The notes beneath the pieces were generated by a model that had not been told where the DNA came from, did not search any database, and saw only the letters and a list, made by a program, of their open reading frames with translations. From contig JAFXJH010000132.1 of the NCBI GenBank assembly GCA_017532425.1, forward strand, positions 1-54,683: a DNA stretch of 54,683 nucleotides, given 5' to 3'. Below, one piece after another: positions 19,169 to 28,036 of the stretch (position 1 is the stretch's first letter; the number at the start of each line of letters is the position of its first letter). Origin of the DNA: Clostridia bacterium (GTDB lineage Bacteria > Bacillota > Clostridia > Oscillospirales > CAG-272). The position numbers were made by a program, and so were the translations under genes.

Positions 19169-20052
19169 AAGAAAACACCTTTAAAGCTCTGCTCGCGGAG
19201 CGTGCGGAAAAAATAGAAAAAAAGCTCGATGAGCTTCTGTCGAAAAAGGATGACGATTTTTCCGTGCTTACAGAAGCGTCAAGATATTCTGCGCTCGGAG
19301 GCGGAAAAAGAATAAGAGGCTTCCTTGCAACCGAATTTGCAAGGCTTGGCGGCGAGAATTCTGATAAAGCACTCGTTTACGCATCGCTTGTCGAGATGAT
19401 ACACGCGGCATCGCTGATACACGATGACCTTCCGTGCATGGATGATGACGATATAAGACGAGGAAATCCGTCGTCGCATATCGCATTCGGAGAGGCGACA
19501 GCCCTGCTTGCAGGTGATGCGCTTATGATATATCCGTACGAGGTGATAGCCTCTATGGACGGCGTATCTGCCGAGGAAAGGCTTGAAGCTGTGAAGATAC
19601 TTTCAGAGGCTTCGGGTATGTACGGTATGATAGGCGGTCAGCAGATGGATATTTCGGGCGACGTGCGCACAGAGGAAAAGCTTGTGAAGCTTCAGAGTCT
19701 CAAAACGGGCAGAATGATACGTGCAGCCTGCCTTCTCGGATGTATAGCCTCGGGGCATTTTGAGGGAAGTAAGCTTTATAATGCCGCAGTAGTATATGCC
19801 GACAGAATAGGACTCGCGTTTCAGATAATAGACGATCTTCTTGACGTTACGGGCGACCCGAAGCTTCTCGGAAAGAATATCGGTATGGATGCGAAAAACG
19901 ATACGGTAACCTTTGCAAAGCTCTTCCCGTATGAGGAAGCCTTCGATAAGGCGGCTACGTATACGGCAGAGGCTTGCGCGGCGGTGTCTGAATTCAAGTC
20001 GTCCGAGATACTTGTCGACCTTGCGAAAAATCTTCTTATGAGAAACAGCTGA
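19165..20052 (+). CDS. ispA: Polyprenyl (farnesyl/geranyl) diphosphate synthase
   Basis: This enzyme condenses IPP with allylic diphosphates to make FPP, the precursor of undecaprenyl phosphate and quinones. The 295-residue protein has the first Asp-rich motif in HDDLPCMDDDD (about 92-102), the second in IDDLLD, and the GGGKRIRG IPP-binding motif. Length and motifs fit bacterial short-chain FPP synthase. It overlaps xseB by four bases. In many related operons dxs follows; here tlyA follows directly. Confidence 0.94.
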   Translation: MKENTFKALLAERAEKIEKKLDELLSKKDDDFSVLTEASRYSALGGGKRIRGFLATEFARLGGENSDKALVYASLVEMIHAASLIHDDLPCMDDDDIRRGNPSSHIAFGEATALLAGDALMIYPYEVIASMDGVSAEERLEAVKILSEASGMYGMIGGQQMDISGDVRTEEKLVKLQSLKTGRMIRAACLLGCIASGHFEGSKLYNAAVVYADRIGLAFQIIDDLLDVTGDPKLLGKNIGMDAKNDTVTFAKLFPYEEAFDKAATYTAEACAAVSEFKSSEILVDLAKNLLMRNS

Positions 20053-20058
20053 TATACT

Positions 20059-20835
20059 ATGAGAATAGATAAATATCTTTTTGAAAACGGATACGCTCAA
20101 AGCCGTCAGAAGGCGAGAGAGATAATAGAAGCCGGTATGGTATACGTTGATAAAAAGCAGATAACCAAGCCGTCTTACGATCTTGATCCCGAAACAAAGG
20201 AAATAGAGGTTACGGGAAAGCCGTATGAATACGTCAGCAGAGGCGGAGTTAAGCTTGAGGGCGCACTTGATCATTTCAAAGTCGAGGTAAACGGTCTTGT
20301 CGCTGCAGATATAGGCTCTTCAACCGGCGGATTTACAGATTGCCTTCTGAGAAGAGGCGCGAAAAAGGTCTTTGCGATAGACAGTGGGACAAATCAGCTT
20401 CACGAGTCGCTGAGAAATAACGAAAAGGTCGTTGTGATGGAGAATTTCAACGCAAGGGCACTTGATCTTGAGTCTCTCGGCGAAAGGGTGGATATAGCGG
20501 TCTGCGACCTGTCGTTTATTTCGCAGAAGTATATATATATTCCGCTTACGAAAATTCTGAAGGACGGCGGGCTGTTTGTGAGCCTGATAAAGCCGCAATT
20601 TGAGGCGGGAAGAGAATACCTTTCAAAAAACGGAATAGTAAAAGATAAAAAAATACATAAAAGAGTTATAGAAGCTCTTGTAAGCGAGGCGGCAGGATCA
20701 AAGCTTTATTGTCGCGGAGTTATAACCTCCCCTATACAGGGTGGGGACGGAAACGTCGAATATCTGGCACTTTTTGAGTTTTCCGAGGAAGAAGACGTAA
20801 AGCTCGGAGATTTTGAAATGCCCGACGGTATCTGA
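20059..20835 (+). CDS. tlyA: TlyA-family rRNA 2'-O-methyltransferase
   Basis: A 258-residue protein with an N-terminal S4 RNA-binding domain (MRIDKYLFENGYAQSRQKA) and a FtsJ-type SAM methyltransferase domain (AADIGSSTGGFTDCLLRRGA at about 86-105, later SLIKPQFE). TlyA enzymes methylate ribosomal RNA at 2'-OH positions (C1409 and C1920 in mycobacteria). The older name haemolysin is misleading. The gene lies in the nusB-recN operon, six bases after ispA. Confidence 0.95.
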   Translation: MRIDKYLFENGYAQSRQKAREIIEAGMVYVDKKQITKPSYDLDPETKEIEVTGKPYEYVSRGGVKLEGALDHFKVEVNGLVAADIGSSTGGFTDCLLRRGAKKVFAIDSGTNQLHESLRNNEKVVVMENFNARALDLESLGERVDIAVCDLSFISQKYIYIPLTKILKDGGLFVSLIKPQFEAGREYLSKNGIVKDKKIHKRVIEALVSEAAGSKLYCRGVITSPIQGGDGNVEYLALFEFSEEEDVKLGDFEMPDGI

Positions 20836-20871
20836 AATATTTCTGAAGTAATGAGTAACGGAGGCTGCAAA

Positions 20872-21735
20872 ATGGAATATAGATTCAGCAAGATAGCGGT
20901 GCTTCCGAATCTATCAAAGGATAAGGAGCTTGTGTATACAAGAGAGCTTGTTTCCTACCTTGAGAAAAAATACGAGGTCCTTCTCTTAGATGAGTTTTCA
21001 CATATTGCCCAAAACGGCTCGGTGAAGGCGGTAAGCGAGGATGTCTTTTACTCGCAGGCGGATCTTATTATCGTTCTCGGAGGAGACGGCTCGATACTGC
21101 GTGCGGTAGATAAAGCCGCAAAGGCGTCTGTGCCGATAATAGGCATAAATCTCGGACATCTCGGATATATTGCGGAGATAGAGACCTCCGATATACCGAG
21201 GATAAACGAGATCCTTTCGGGAGAGCTCTGGATAGAGGAGCGGACGATGATAGAGGCAGAGGTAGTGCGCGGAGGAAAGACTGTAATGTCGGGAATACTC
21301 GGGCTGAACGATGCGGCTATCGTGCGCGCAACCGGTCTCGGAGTGGTCGAAACAGAGCTTTACTGTAACGGAGAAGCGGTGTATAAATACAGAGGCGACG
21401 GAATCATAGCGGCGACGGCAACGGGGTCGAGCGCATACTCGATGTCGGCAGGCGGACCGGTTATGGACACACAGCTTGATTGTATCTCAATAACACCGAT
21501 ATGTGCACACTCACTGAGATGCCGACCGATAGTCTTCTCGGGCAGATCGGTATTTGAAATAATAAGCCGTGCAACTCCCGACCACGCAAAGCTGTCGGTA
21601 GACGGCGCAGAAACCTGCGATCTTGAGGATAACGATATTGTCAGAATAAAAAAATCCGAGTACGTTACCCGACTTATAAGAGTGGGAAAAAGCGGATTTT
21701 GCAGTATACTTTACCGTAAGATGTCTGATATATAA
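20872..21735 (+). CDS. nadK: NAD kinase
   Basis: NadK phosphorylates NAD+ to NADP+ using ATP or polyphosphate. The protein (287 residues) shows the GGDGSILRA motif with the catalytic Asp, GDGIIAATATGSSAYSMSAGGP for substrate binding, and the conserved C-terminal beta region. The ATG at 20872 is chosen because GGAGG lies 7 bases upstream; an in-frame ATG at 20851 would precede that ribosome site. Confidence 0.96.
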   Translation: MEYRFSKIAVLPNLSKDKELVYTRELVSYLEKKYEVLLLDEFSHIAQNGSVKAVSEDVFYSQADLIIVLGGDGSILRAVDKAAKASVPIIGINLGHLGYIAEIETSDIPRINEILSGELWIEERTMIEAEVVRGGKTVMSGILGLNDAAIVRATGLGVVETELYCNGEAVYKYRGDGIIAATATGSSAYSMSAGGPVMDTQLDCISITPICAHSLRCRPIVFSGRSVFEIISRATPDHAKLSVDGAETCDLEDNDIVRIKKSEYVTRLIRVGKSGFCSILYRKMSDI

Positions 21736-21755
21736 GTATTATGAGGAGTAATGAC

Positions 21756-22214
21756 ATGAAAAATGACAGACAGGCAAAAATACTTGAGCTTATAAACAAA
21801 TATGATATAGAAACGCAGGAGGTACTGCTTGCAAAGCTGAGCGAGGAAGGCTTTGAGGTAACTCAGGCTACGGTATCGAGAGATATAAAGGAGCTTAATA
21901 TCGTTAAGATCTCGATGAAAAATTCGGGATATAAATACGCAATTAAGAGCAGTAACGAGGACAGACCGAGCGCAAAATACGCAAATATTCTTCGTGAGGC
22001 GGCACAGTCGGTCGTTTCGGCGGGAAATCTTGTGATAGTAAGAACCTATTCGGGTATGGCAGACGCGTCCGCGGCGGCTATCGACCTTATGTGGCACTAC
22101 GATATTCTCGGAAGTATTGCGGGAGACGATACTATATTCGTTGCAACGGCGGATAACAGATCCGCAGAGATCCTCGCAGGAAGAATAAACGAAGTGCTTC
22201 GCAGTAAAAACTGA
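21756..22214 (+). CDS. argR: Arginine repressor ArgR/AhrC
   Basis: ArgR is a hexameric repressor of arginine biosynthesis and activator of catabolism that binds ARG boxes with arginine as co-repressor. The 152-residue protein has an N-terminal winged helix (RQAKILELINKYDIETQ..., VTQATVSRDIKEL) and a C-terminal oligomerisation/arginine domain with LGSIAGDDTIF. The ATG at 21756 has GGAG 7 bases upstream; the ATG at 21741 is rejected as it precedes that site. Its place between nadK and recN is the standard one in Bacillota. Confidence 0.95.
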   Translation: MKNDRQAKILELINKYDIETQEVLLAKLSEEGFEVTQATVSRDIKELNIVKISMKNSGYKYAIKSSNEDRPSAKYANILREAAQSVVSAGNLVIVRTYSGMADASAAAIDLMWHYDILGSIAGDDTIFVATADNRSAEILAGRINEVLRSKN

Positions 22215-22247
22215 TTTTTGTAGAAAAGACGAAGGGAGGCGGAAAAG

Positions 22248-23945
22248 ATGCTCACCTCTATGCATATAGAAAATATAGCGGTAATAAAAAGTCTGGACGT
22301 TGACTTTTCAAGGGGATTTTCGGCGCTGACAGGCGAAACGGGCGCAGGAAAATCGATACTTATAGATTCGCTTAATATGCTGCTCGGAGCAAAAACAGAA
22401 AGGGAGCTTGTCAGGACGGGAGAAAACAGCGCCTCTGTTTCGGCAATCTTCTCGGATATTTCACCCGAGAGCGCAGAAAAGCTGTCAGCACTCGGCATTG
22501 AGCTCGACGAAGAAGGCTCTGTGTTTATCCAGAGAGCAGTAACGGCAGACGGAAAATCAAGATCAAAAATAAACGGATGCACGTATCCCCTTTCGATGCT
22601 CAGAGAGGTCGGTGCGCTGCTTGTAAATATACACGGACAGCTTGATAACCGCGATATATTCGATGAAAAAGCTTATACCGATCTTCTTGATTCTTACGCA
22701 GGTCTTTATCCGCTGAGAGAAAAATACCGCGAGGAATACAGAAAGATGACGGCGGTACTTTCGGAAATAGAACGTCTTTCAAGCGATGAACGCGAAAAAG
22801 AGCGTAAGACCGAGCTGCTGAGATATCAGATAGACGATATAGAATCTGCGGGACTTAAGCCGGGCGAGGAAGAAGAACTCGATAACGAAAAAAAGGTGCT
22901 CAAAAATTTCCGTCAGATAGCAAAGCAGGTAAGCACGGTCTACCGTGCGCTGTATAAAAACGATAAAGGCATGTCGGCTTCACGTCTTGTAGATATTGCA
23001 CACGATACTCTCGAGACGATGACAGAATTTGTTCCCGAGGCGGCGGAATATGCTGAAAAGCTGTATGAAATAAGCTTCGAGATGGAGCATATCGCAGAAA
23101 ACGTGCTTGCCGCACTCCCGAGAGAGCATAGCGACCCCGAAAAGCGCCTTGATGAAATAGAAACAAGACTCGACACGATCCATAAGCTGAAGCGTAAATA
23201 CGGAAGTACGCTCGAGCAGGTGCTTGAATATCTTGATAAATCGAAAAAGGAACTCGATGAGATACTTCTTTCGGACGACAAAATAAAAGAGCTTGAAAAA
23301 GAGGTAGTTGTCTACCGTGCAAACGCTCTGAAGCTTGCAAAAGAGCTTTCCGAAAAGAGAAGCATAGCGGCAAAGGAGCTTTCCGAAAAGATAAGTGCGG
23401 AGATACGCTTTCTCGATATGGAAAAGGTCAAATTCTCGGTGGACGTTTCGCCCCTCTACGATACAAGAGGAGAAGCAAACTTCACGAAAGACGGAACGGA
23501 TAAAATCGATTTTCTCGTTTCGACAAACCCGGGTGAGCCTCCGAAGCCCCTTGCAAAGATAGCTTCGGGAGGAGAAGCCGCGAGAATACTTCTCTCGATG
23601 AAATGCGTTTTGACAAGCGCGGATAAGATAGAAACGCTTATTTTCGACGAGATAGACACGGGTGTTTCGGGTAAGACCTCGCAAAAGATAGGCATAAAGC
23701 TCAGAGAGCTCGGAAGATCTATGCAGATACTTTGCATCACGCACTCTGCACAGGTGGCGGCAACCGCCGAAAATCACTTCAAGATAAAGAAAAATACGGT
23801 CGACGGAAGAGCGGAAACAGAGCTTATCACGCTTGACAGAAACGGACGTATCGATGAAATATCGAGAATTATGGGCGGGGTTAATATAACGGATAAAATA
23901 AGAGATTCTGCGGCAGAAATGCTTGAAACGGCAGAAAATCTTTAA
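22248..23945 (+). CDS. recN: DNA repair protein RecN
   Basis: RecN is an SMC-like ATPase acting early in double-strand-break repair. The 565-residue protein has Walker A GETGAGKS near residue 28, a long central coiled coil (about 160-370), the ABC signature region (ASGGEAARILLSMK) and Walker B in LIFDEIDTGVSG. GGGAGG lies 9 bases before the ATG. It closes the nusB operon, though no terminator separates it from tyrS 43 bases on. Confidence 0.96.
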   Translation: MLTSMHIENIAVIKSLDVDFSRGFSALTGETGAGKSILIDSLNMLLGAKTERELVRTGENSASVSAIFSDISPESAEKLSALGIELDEEGSVFIQRAVTADGKSRSKINGCTYPLSMLREVGALLVNIHGQLDNRDIFDEKAYTDLLDSYAGLYPLREKYREEYRKMTAVLSEIERLSSDEREKERKTELLRYQIDDIESAGLKPGEEEELDNEKKVLKNFRQIAKQVSTVYRALYKNDKGMSASRLVDIAHDTLETMTEFVPEAAEYAEKLYEISFEMEHIAENVLAALPREHSDPEKRLDEIETRLDTIHKLKRKYGSTLEQVLEYLDKSKKELDEILLSDDKIKELEKEVVVYRANALKLAKELSEKRSIAAKELSEKISAEIRFLDMEKVKFSVDVSPLYDTRGEANFTKDGTDKIDFLVSTNPGEPPKPLAKIASGGEAARILLSMKCVLTSADKIETLIFDEIDTGVSGKTSQKIGIKLRELGRSMQILCITHSAQVAATAENHFKIKKNTVDGRAETELITLDRNGRIDEISRIMGGVNITDKIRDSAAEMLETAENL

Positions 23946-23988
23946 AATAAATAATAATATTTTCTTAAAATAAAGGAGTACAAACAAA

Positions 23989-25218
23989 ATGACACTTTAC
24001 GAAGAACTGAAAGCGCGCGGACTTGTTGCGCAGGTTACCGATGAAGAAGAGATCGCAGACCTTATAAATAACGGAAAAGCGACCTTCTATATAGGCTTTG
24101 ACCCCACGGCAGACTCGCTTACAGCAGGACACTTTATGGCTCTCACCCTTATGAAGAGACTTCAGGATGCGGGAAATAAGCCGATCGCTCTCGTAGGCGG
24201 AGGAACGGGTATGATAGGCGACCCCTCGGGAAGAACCGATATGAGAAAGATGATGACTAAGGAGATCGTAGATCATAACTGCGAATGCTTCAAGAAACAG
24301 ATGAGCCGTTTTATCGACTTTTCCGAAGGCAAAGCACTTATGGTAAATAACGGCGACTGGCTTCTCGCTCTCAACTATGTTGAATTCCTCCGTGATATCG
24401 GACCTCATTTCAGCGTAAATAAGATGCTTTCCGCAGAATGCTATAAGCAGAGACTTGAAAAGGGACTTTCCTTCCTTGAATTCAACTATATGCTTATGCA
24501 GAGCTACGATTTCTACGAGCTCTTTAACAGATACGGCTGTAACCTTCAGTGCGGCGGCGACGATCAGTGGTCTAATATGCTCGGCGGTACAGAGCTTATC
24601 CGCCGTAAGCTCGGTAAGGACGCGTATGCGCTTACTATCACACTTCTTTGCGACTCTAACGGTAATAAGATGGGTAAGACAGCAGGTAACGCTGTATGGC
24701 TCGACCCCGAAAAGACCTCTCCGTACGATTTCTTCCAGTACTGGAGAAACGTTGGTGACGCAGACGTACTTAAGTGCATAAAGATGCTTACCTTCCTGCC
24801 TCTCGAGGAGATCGAAAAGATGGAAAGCTGGGAAGGCGCACAGCTCAATCAGGCTAAGGAGATCCTCGGCTATGAGCTTACAAAGCTCGTTCACGGCGAG
24901 GAAGAAGCTGCAAAGGCACTTGCAGCAGCAAGATCTCTCTTCGGTGCAGGAAACGTATCTGCAGATATGCCTACAACAGAGCTTGAAGAGGCAGACTTCA
25001 CAGACGGAAGTATATCCGTGATAAATATGATGCTCAAGGCAAAGCTTGCATCCTCGAGAAATGATGCAAGAACACTTATAAAGCAGGGCGGAATCGCGCT
25101 TTGCGACGAAAAGGTGACCGATATGAATCAGTCTGTTGCCGCTGAAGATTTCGAAAATAAGGATATCGTTATCAAGAAGGGCAAGAAGGTACACCAGAAG
25201 TTCGTTATCAAAAAATAA
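23989..25218 (+). CDS. tyrS: Tyrosyl-tRNA synthetase
   Basis: TyrS charges tRNA-Tyr. The 409-residue class I synthetase has the HIGH-type motif as TAGHF, the tyrosine-binding and [10 protein letters not shown] segments, the KMSKS-type motif as KMGKT, and a C-terminal S4-like domain ([22 protein letters not shown]). AAAGGAG precedes the ATG. The upstream gap is only 43 bases, so no T-box leader fits and expression probably depends on readthrough from recN. Confidence 0.97.
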   Translation: MTLYEELKARGLVAQVTDEEEIADLINNGKATFYIGFDPTADSLTAGHFMALTLMKRLQDAGNKPIALVGGGTGMIGDPSGRTDMRKMMTKEIVDHNCECFKKQMSRFIDFSEGKALMVNNGDWLLALNYVEFLRDIGPHFSVNKMLSAECYKQRLEKGLSFLEFNYMLMQSYDFYELFNRYGCNLQCGGDDQWSNMLGGTELIRRKLGKDAYALTITLLCDSNGNKMGKTAGNAVWLDPEKTSPYDFFQYWRNVGDADVLKCIKMLTFLPLEEIEKMESWEGAQLNQAKEILGYELTKLVHGEEEAAKALAAARSLFGAGNVSADMPTTELEEADFTDGSISVINMMLKAKLASSRNDARTLIKQGGIALCDEKVTDMNQSVAAEDFENKDIVIKKGKKVHQKFVIKK

Positions 25219-25249
25219 TTATATCTTGTCTGAAAGGCGGTAAGATCTG

Positions 25250-26176
25250 ATGAACTCGATCAAAAAAGCAAATTTTATTAAGAAATTGTCGGAAATGGCT
25301 GAAAGGGATATACTTTCGTATACCGAAAACGGAGATCTCGCTCCACATTCCACTTTCAAGATCGGCGGAAAAGCAGATTTTATCGTAAGGGTGCAGACGA
25401 GAGAAGCTCTTGTCGGCGTGCTGAAGCAAGCACGTGAAGATGGGATAAAATATACTGTAATCGGAAACGGAAGCAATATTCTGTTTTCGGATGAGAGATA
25501 CGAGGGCGCGATCATTCTCACAACGGGAATGACGGCACTTTCGTGCGAGGATAATATTATCGAAGCAGAGTGCGGATATTCTTTAACCGCACTCGCTTCG
25601 CGCGCACAAAAGCTGTCGCTTACAGGACTTGAATTTGCATACGGAATTCCGGGAAGCGTGGGCGGTGCGGTGTTTATGAACGCAGGCGCGTATGACGGCG
25701 AGATCAAAAACGTCGTTACGAAAACCTACTACTATGACGTTAAAAACGATGCTTTCGGAGAATTTGTCGGAGAAGAAAACAAATTCGGATACCGCGAGAG
25801 TGTATATCAGGAAAAGGACGGACTTATCATTCTCGGAGCAAGATTTGAGCTCGAAAAGGGAGATAGCTCGGCTATCCTTGAAAAAATGCAGGGATTTATG
25901 CGCGCAAGAAGCGAAAAACAGCCGCTCGAATACCCGAGCGCGGGAAGCACCTTCAAGCGCGCACCCGGATATTTCACGGCGAAGCTGATAGATGAGGCGG
26001 GTCTGAAGGGCTATTCGGTAGGAGGAGCGCAGGTCTCCGAAAAACACGCGGGCTTTGTTATAAATCGTGGCGGCGCTACGGCAGCAGACGTTAAAAAGCT
26101 CGTTTCGGATATCCAAGATGCCGTATATAAAAACAGCGGCGTTGAGATCAAATGCGAGATAAAAATAATAGAGTAG
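25250..26176 (+). CDS. murB: UDP-N-acetylenolpyruvoylglucosamine reductase MurB
   Basis: MurB reduces UDP-GlcNAc-enolpyruvate to UDP-MurNAc with FAD and NADPH in peptidoglycan precursor synthesis. The 308-residue protein has the FAD-binding core (VIGNGSNILFSDE, GIPGSVGGAVFMNAGAYDGE) and the C-terminal MurB domain with YPSAGSTFKR, the catalytic-serine region of the type II enzymes. AAAGGCGG lies upstream of the ATG. It leads the murB-rapZ-whiA group, standard in Bacillota. Confidence 0.96.
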   Translation: MNSIKKANFIKKLSEMAERDILSYTENGDLAPHSTFKIGGKADFIVRVQTREALVGVLKQAREDGIKYTVIGNGSNILFSDERYEGAIILTTGMTALSCEDNIIEAECGYSLTALASRAQKLSLTGLEFAYGIPGSVGGAVFMNAGAYDGEIKNVVTKTYYYDVKNDAFGEFVGEENKFGYRESVYQEKDGLIILGARFELEKGDSSAILEKMQGFMRARSEKQPLEYPSAGSTFKRAPGYFTAKLIDEAGLKGYSVGGAQVSEKHAGFVINRGGATAADVKKLVSDIQDAVYKNSGVEIKCEIKIIE

Positions 26177-26189
26177 ACGGTAAAAATAT

Positions 26190-27065
26190 ATGCAGATAAT
26201 CATACTTACGGGTATGTCGGGCGCGGGCAAATCGAGCGCGGGACAAGCCCTTGAGGATTTCGGATACTATAAAGTAGATAATATGCCCGTGTCGATGCTG
26301 AAGCAGTTTGCATCTCTTTGCAGTCAGTCGGGGCTTCGTCAGAAGGATATCGTTTACACGGTGGATATCCGCGCGGAAAGCGAGTTTTCTACACTGCTTA
26401 AAACGGTAGAAGAAATAAAAAAAGAATTTGACTGCTCGTTCAGAATAATTTTCCTTGATGCCTCGGATGAGGTCATCGTGGCAAGATATAAGGAGAGCAG
26501 ACATATACATCCGTATATAATTTCGGATGGAATAACACTCAGTGAGGCTCTTAACAGAGAGCGAAACGTGCTTTCTGTGCTGAGAGAAGCCTCTGATAAC
26601 GTAATAGATACCTCGAATATGAGAATAAGTCAGACACGCGATAAGCTTTACGAGCTGCTGAAAAACGAAAAGCCGGGAAAGTTTACGCTGACATGTATGA
26701 CATTCGGCTTTAAATACGGAGTACCTACAGACGCAGACCTTGTGTTTGACGTAAGATGCTTCGCAAATCCGCATTATGACCCCGAGCTTCGACCGCTTAC
26801 CGGTCTTGATAAGGTTATAAGAGATTTTGTTTTTGCGGATACAAAGGCTGTAGAATTTCTCGGAAAGCTTGACGATATGCTCAGCTTTCTCATACCGCTC
26901 TATATAAACGAGGGTAAAGCACATCTTACCGTGGCGGTCGGATGCACGGGTGGAAGACATCGCTCGGTTACGATAGCATACGAGCTTTGTAAGCTTATCG
27001 AAAATAAAATGCCCGAGATAAGGACCGTGCTTTGCCATAGAGATATAGAAAAGATAAATAAATAA
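26190..27065 (+). CDS. rapZ: RapZ/YvcJ nucleotide-binding protein
   Basis: The 291-residue RapZ/YvcJ family protein has an N-terminal P-loop (GMSGAGKSS) and a C-terminal domain with GCTGGRHRSV. In enterobacteria RapZ steers RNase E to small RNAs that control glucosamine-6-phosphate synthase; in Bacillus YvcJ affects competence and hydrolyses GTP. Here it lies between murB and whiA, 13 bases after murB. The usual neighbour yvcK (mgfK) between it and whiA is missing. Confidence 0.95.
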   Translation: MQIIILTGMSGAGKSSAGQALEDFGYYKVDNMPVSMLKQFASLCSQSGLRQKDIVYTVDIRAESEFSTLLKTVEEIKKEFDCSFRIIFLDASDEVIVARYKESRHIHPYIISDGITLSEALNRERNVLSVLREASDNVIDTSNMRISQTRDKLYELLKNEKPGKFTLTCMTFGFKYGVPTDADLVFDVRCFANPHYDPELRPLTGLDKVIRDFVFADTKAVEFLGKLDDMLSFLIPLYINEGKAHLTVAVGCTGGRHRSVTIAYELCKLIENKMPEIRTVLCHRDIEKINK

Positions 27066-27102
27066 AACAAATAATAGAAAATAACGAAGGGAAAACGAAA
27101 AA

Positions 27103-28005
27103 ATGTCCTTTTCGTCAGATATAAAAACAAACGTATGCGGAGTAAATATAAAAAGACAGTGCTGTAAGGCGTCGGTGCTTTACGGAATGTTGTATCCGCT
27201 GAATGAATTCAGAGGCTCGCCGCTGAGCTTTTCGACAGATAACGAATCGGTTGCAAATCTCTTTACGGCGATGACAAAGTCTGTTTTCGGTACAAAAACT
27301 ACATTTACGGTGGGAGAGCGACTTTCGAGAATGAAGGAAACGCAGAATTTCTACCGTCTTGATTATCCCGGTCTTGAAATAATGACACAGATAAACGAAA
27401 AATTCGCGTCAGAGCAGATAGTAAACGAGGAGCTCTTCAAATGCGAGGCGTGCACGGGAGCATTTCTTCGCGGTCTTTTCCTCGCTTCTGGCTCTGTGAC
27501 CGACCCGAGTCACGGATATCACCTTGAATTTTCGGTGTCGAACGATAAAAAGTGCTTCGCGCTTATGGAATATCTGAATGAAAACGGCTTTCCTGCGCGC
27601 CGCACGGTAAGACGGGGCGTGCCCTCGCTTTACATAAAGGAAAGCGAAAGCATTGAGGATTTTATGACTTTTATAGGCGCGGCACAGGCATCGCTTTCTA
27701 TTATGAACGCGAAAATAATGAGAGATATAAGAAATAACGTGAACAGACGTATGAACTGCGATTCGGCGAATCTCTATAAAACGACGGGCGCGGCGACACA
27801 TCAGATTCACGCGATAAAGCATCTGATGGATACGGGAAGATTTGAATTTCTGCCCGATCAGCTGAAGGAAACCGCAAAGATAAGACTTGAAAATCCGCAG
27901 GCATCGCTCGAGGAGCTTGCGGCTCTGCACGAGGGAAATATAAGTAAATCGGGCGTGAGCCACCGACTTGCAAAAATAGTCGATTTTGACGACAGTAAAA
28001 AGTAA
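27103..28005 (+). CDS. whiA: DNA-binding protein WhiA
   Basis: WhiA combines a LAGLIDADG homing-endonuclease-like N-terminal fold without nuclease activity (ACTGAFLRGLFLASGSVTDP region) and a C-terminal helix-turn-helix (NPQASLEELAALHEGNISKSG). It controls sporulation genes in Streptomyces and influences division and chromosome segregation in Bacillus. It has 300 residues, a normal length. GAAGGG lies upstream of the ATG. Confidence 0.95.
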   Translation: MSFSSDIKTNVCGVNIKRQCCKASVLYGMLYPLNEFRGSPLSFSTDNESVANLFTAMTKSVFGTKTTFTVGERLSRMKETQNFYRLDYPGLEIMTQINEKFASEQIVNEELFKCEACTGAFLRGLFLASGSVTDPSHGYHLEFSVSNDKKCFALMEYLNENGFPARRTVRRGVPSLYIKESESIEDFMTFIGAAQASLSIMNAKIMRDIRNNVNRRMNCDSANLYKTTGAATHQIHAIKHLMDTGRFEFLPDQLKETAKIRLENPQASLEELAALHEGNISKSGVSHRLAKIVDFDDSKK

Positions 28006-28036
28006 AAAATAATTTCAGAGAAAGGAGTAATACGGT

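Noticed and set aside
23946-23988. T-box leader for tyrS
   Set aside because: The gap from recN is only 43 bases, too short for a T-box.
23965-25194. 409-codon open frame on the minus strand
   Set aside because: Exactly antisense to tyrS, with no family resemblance.
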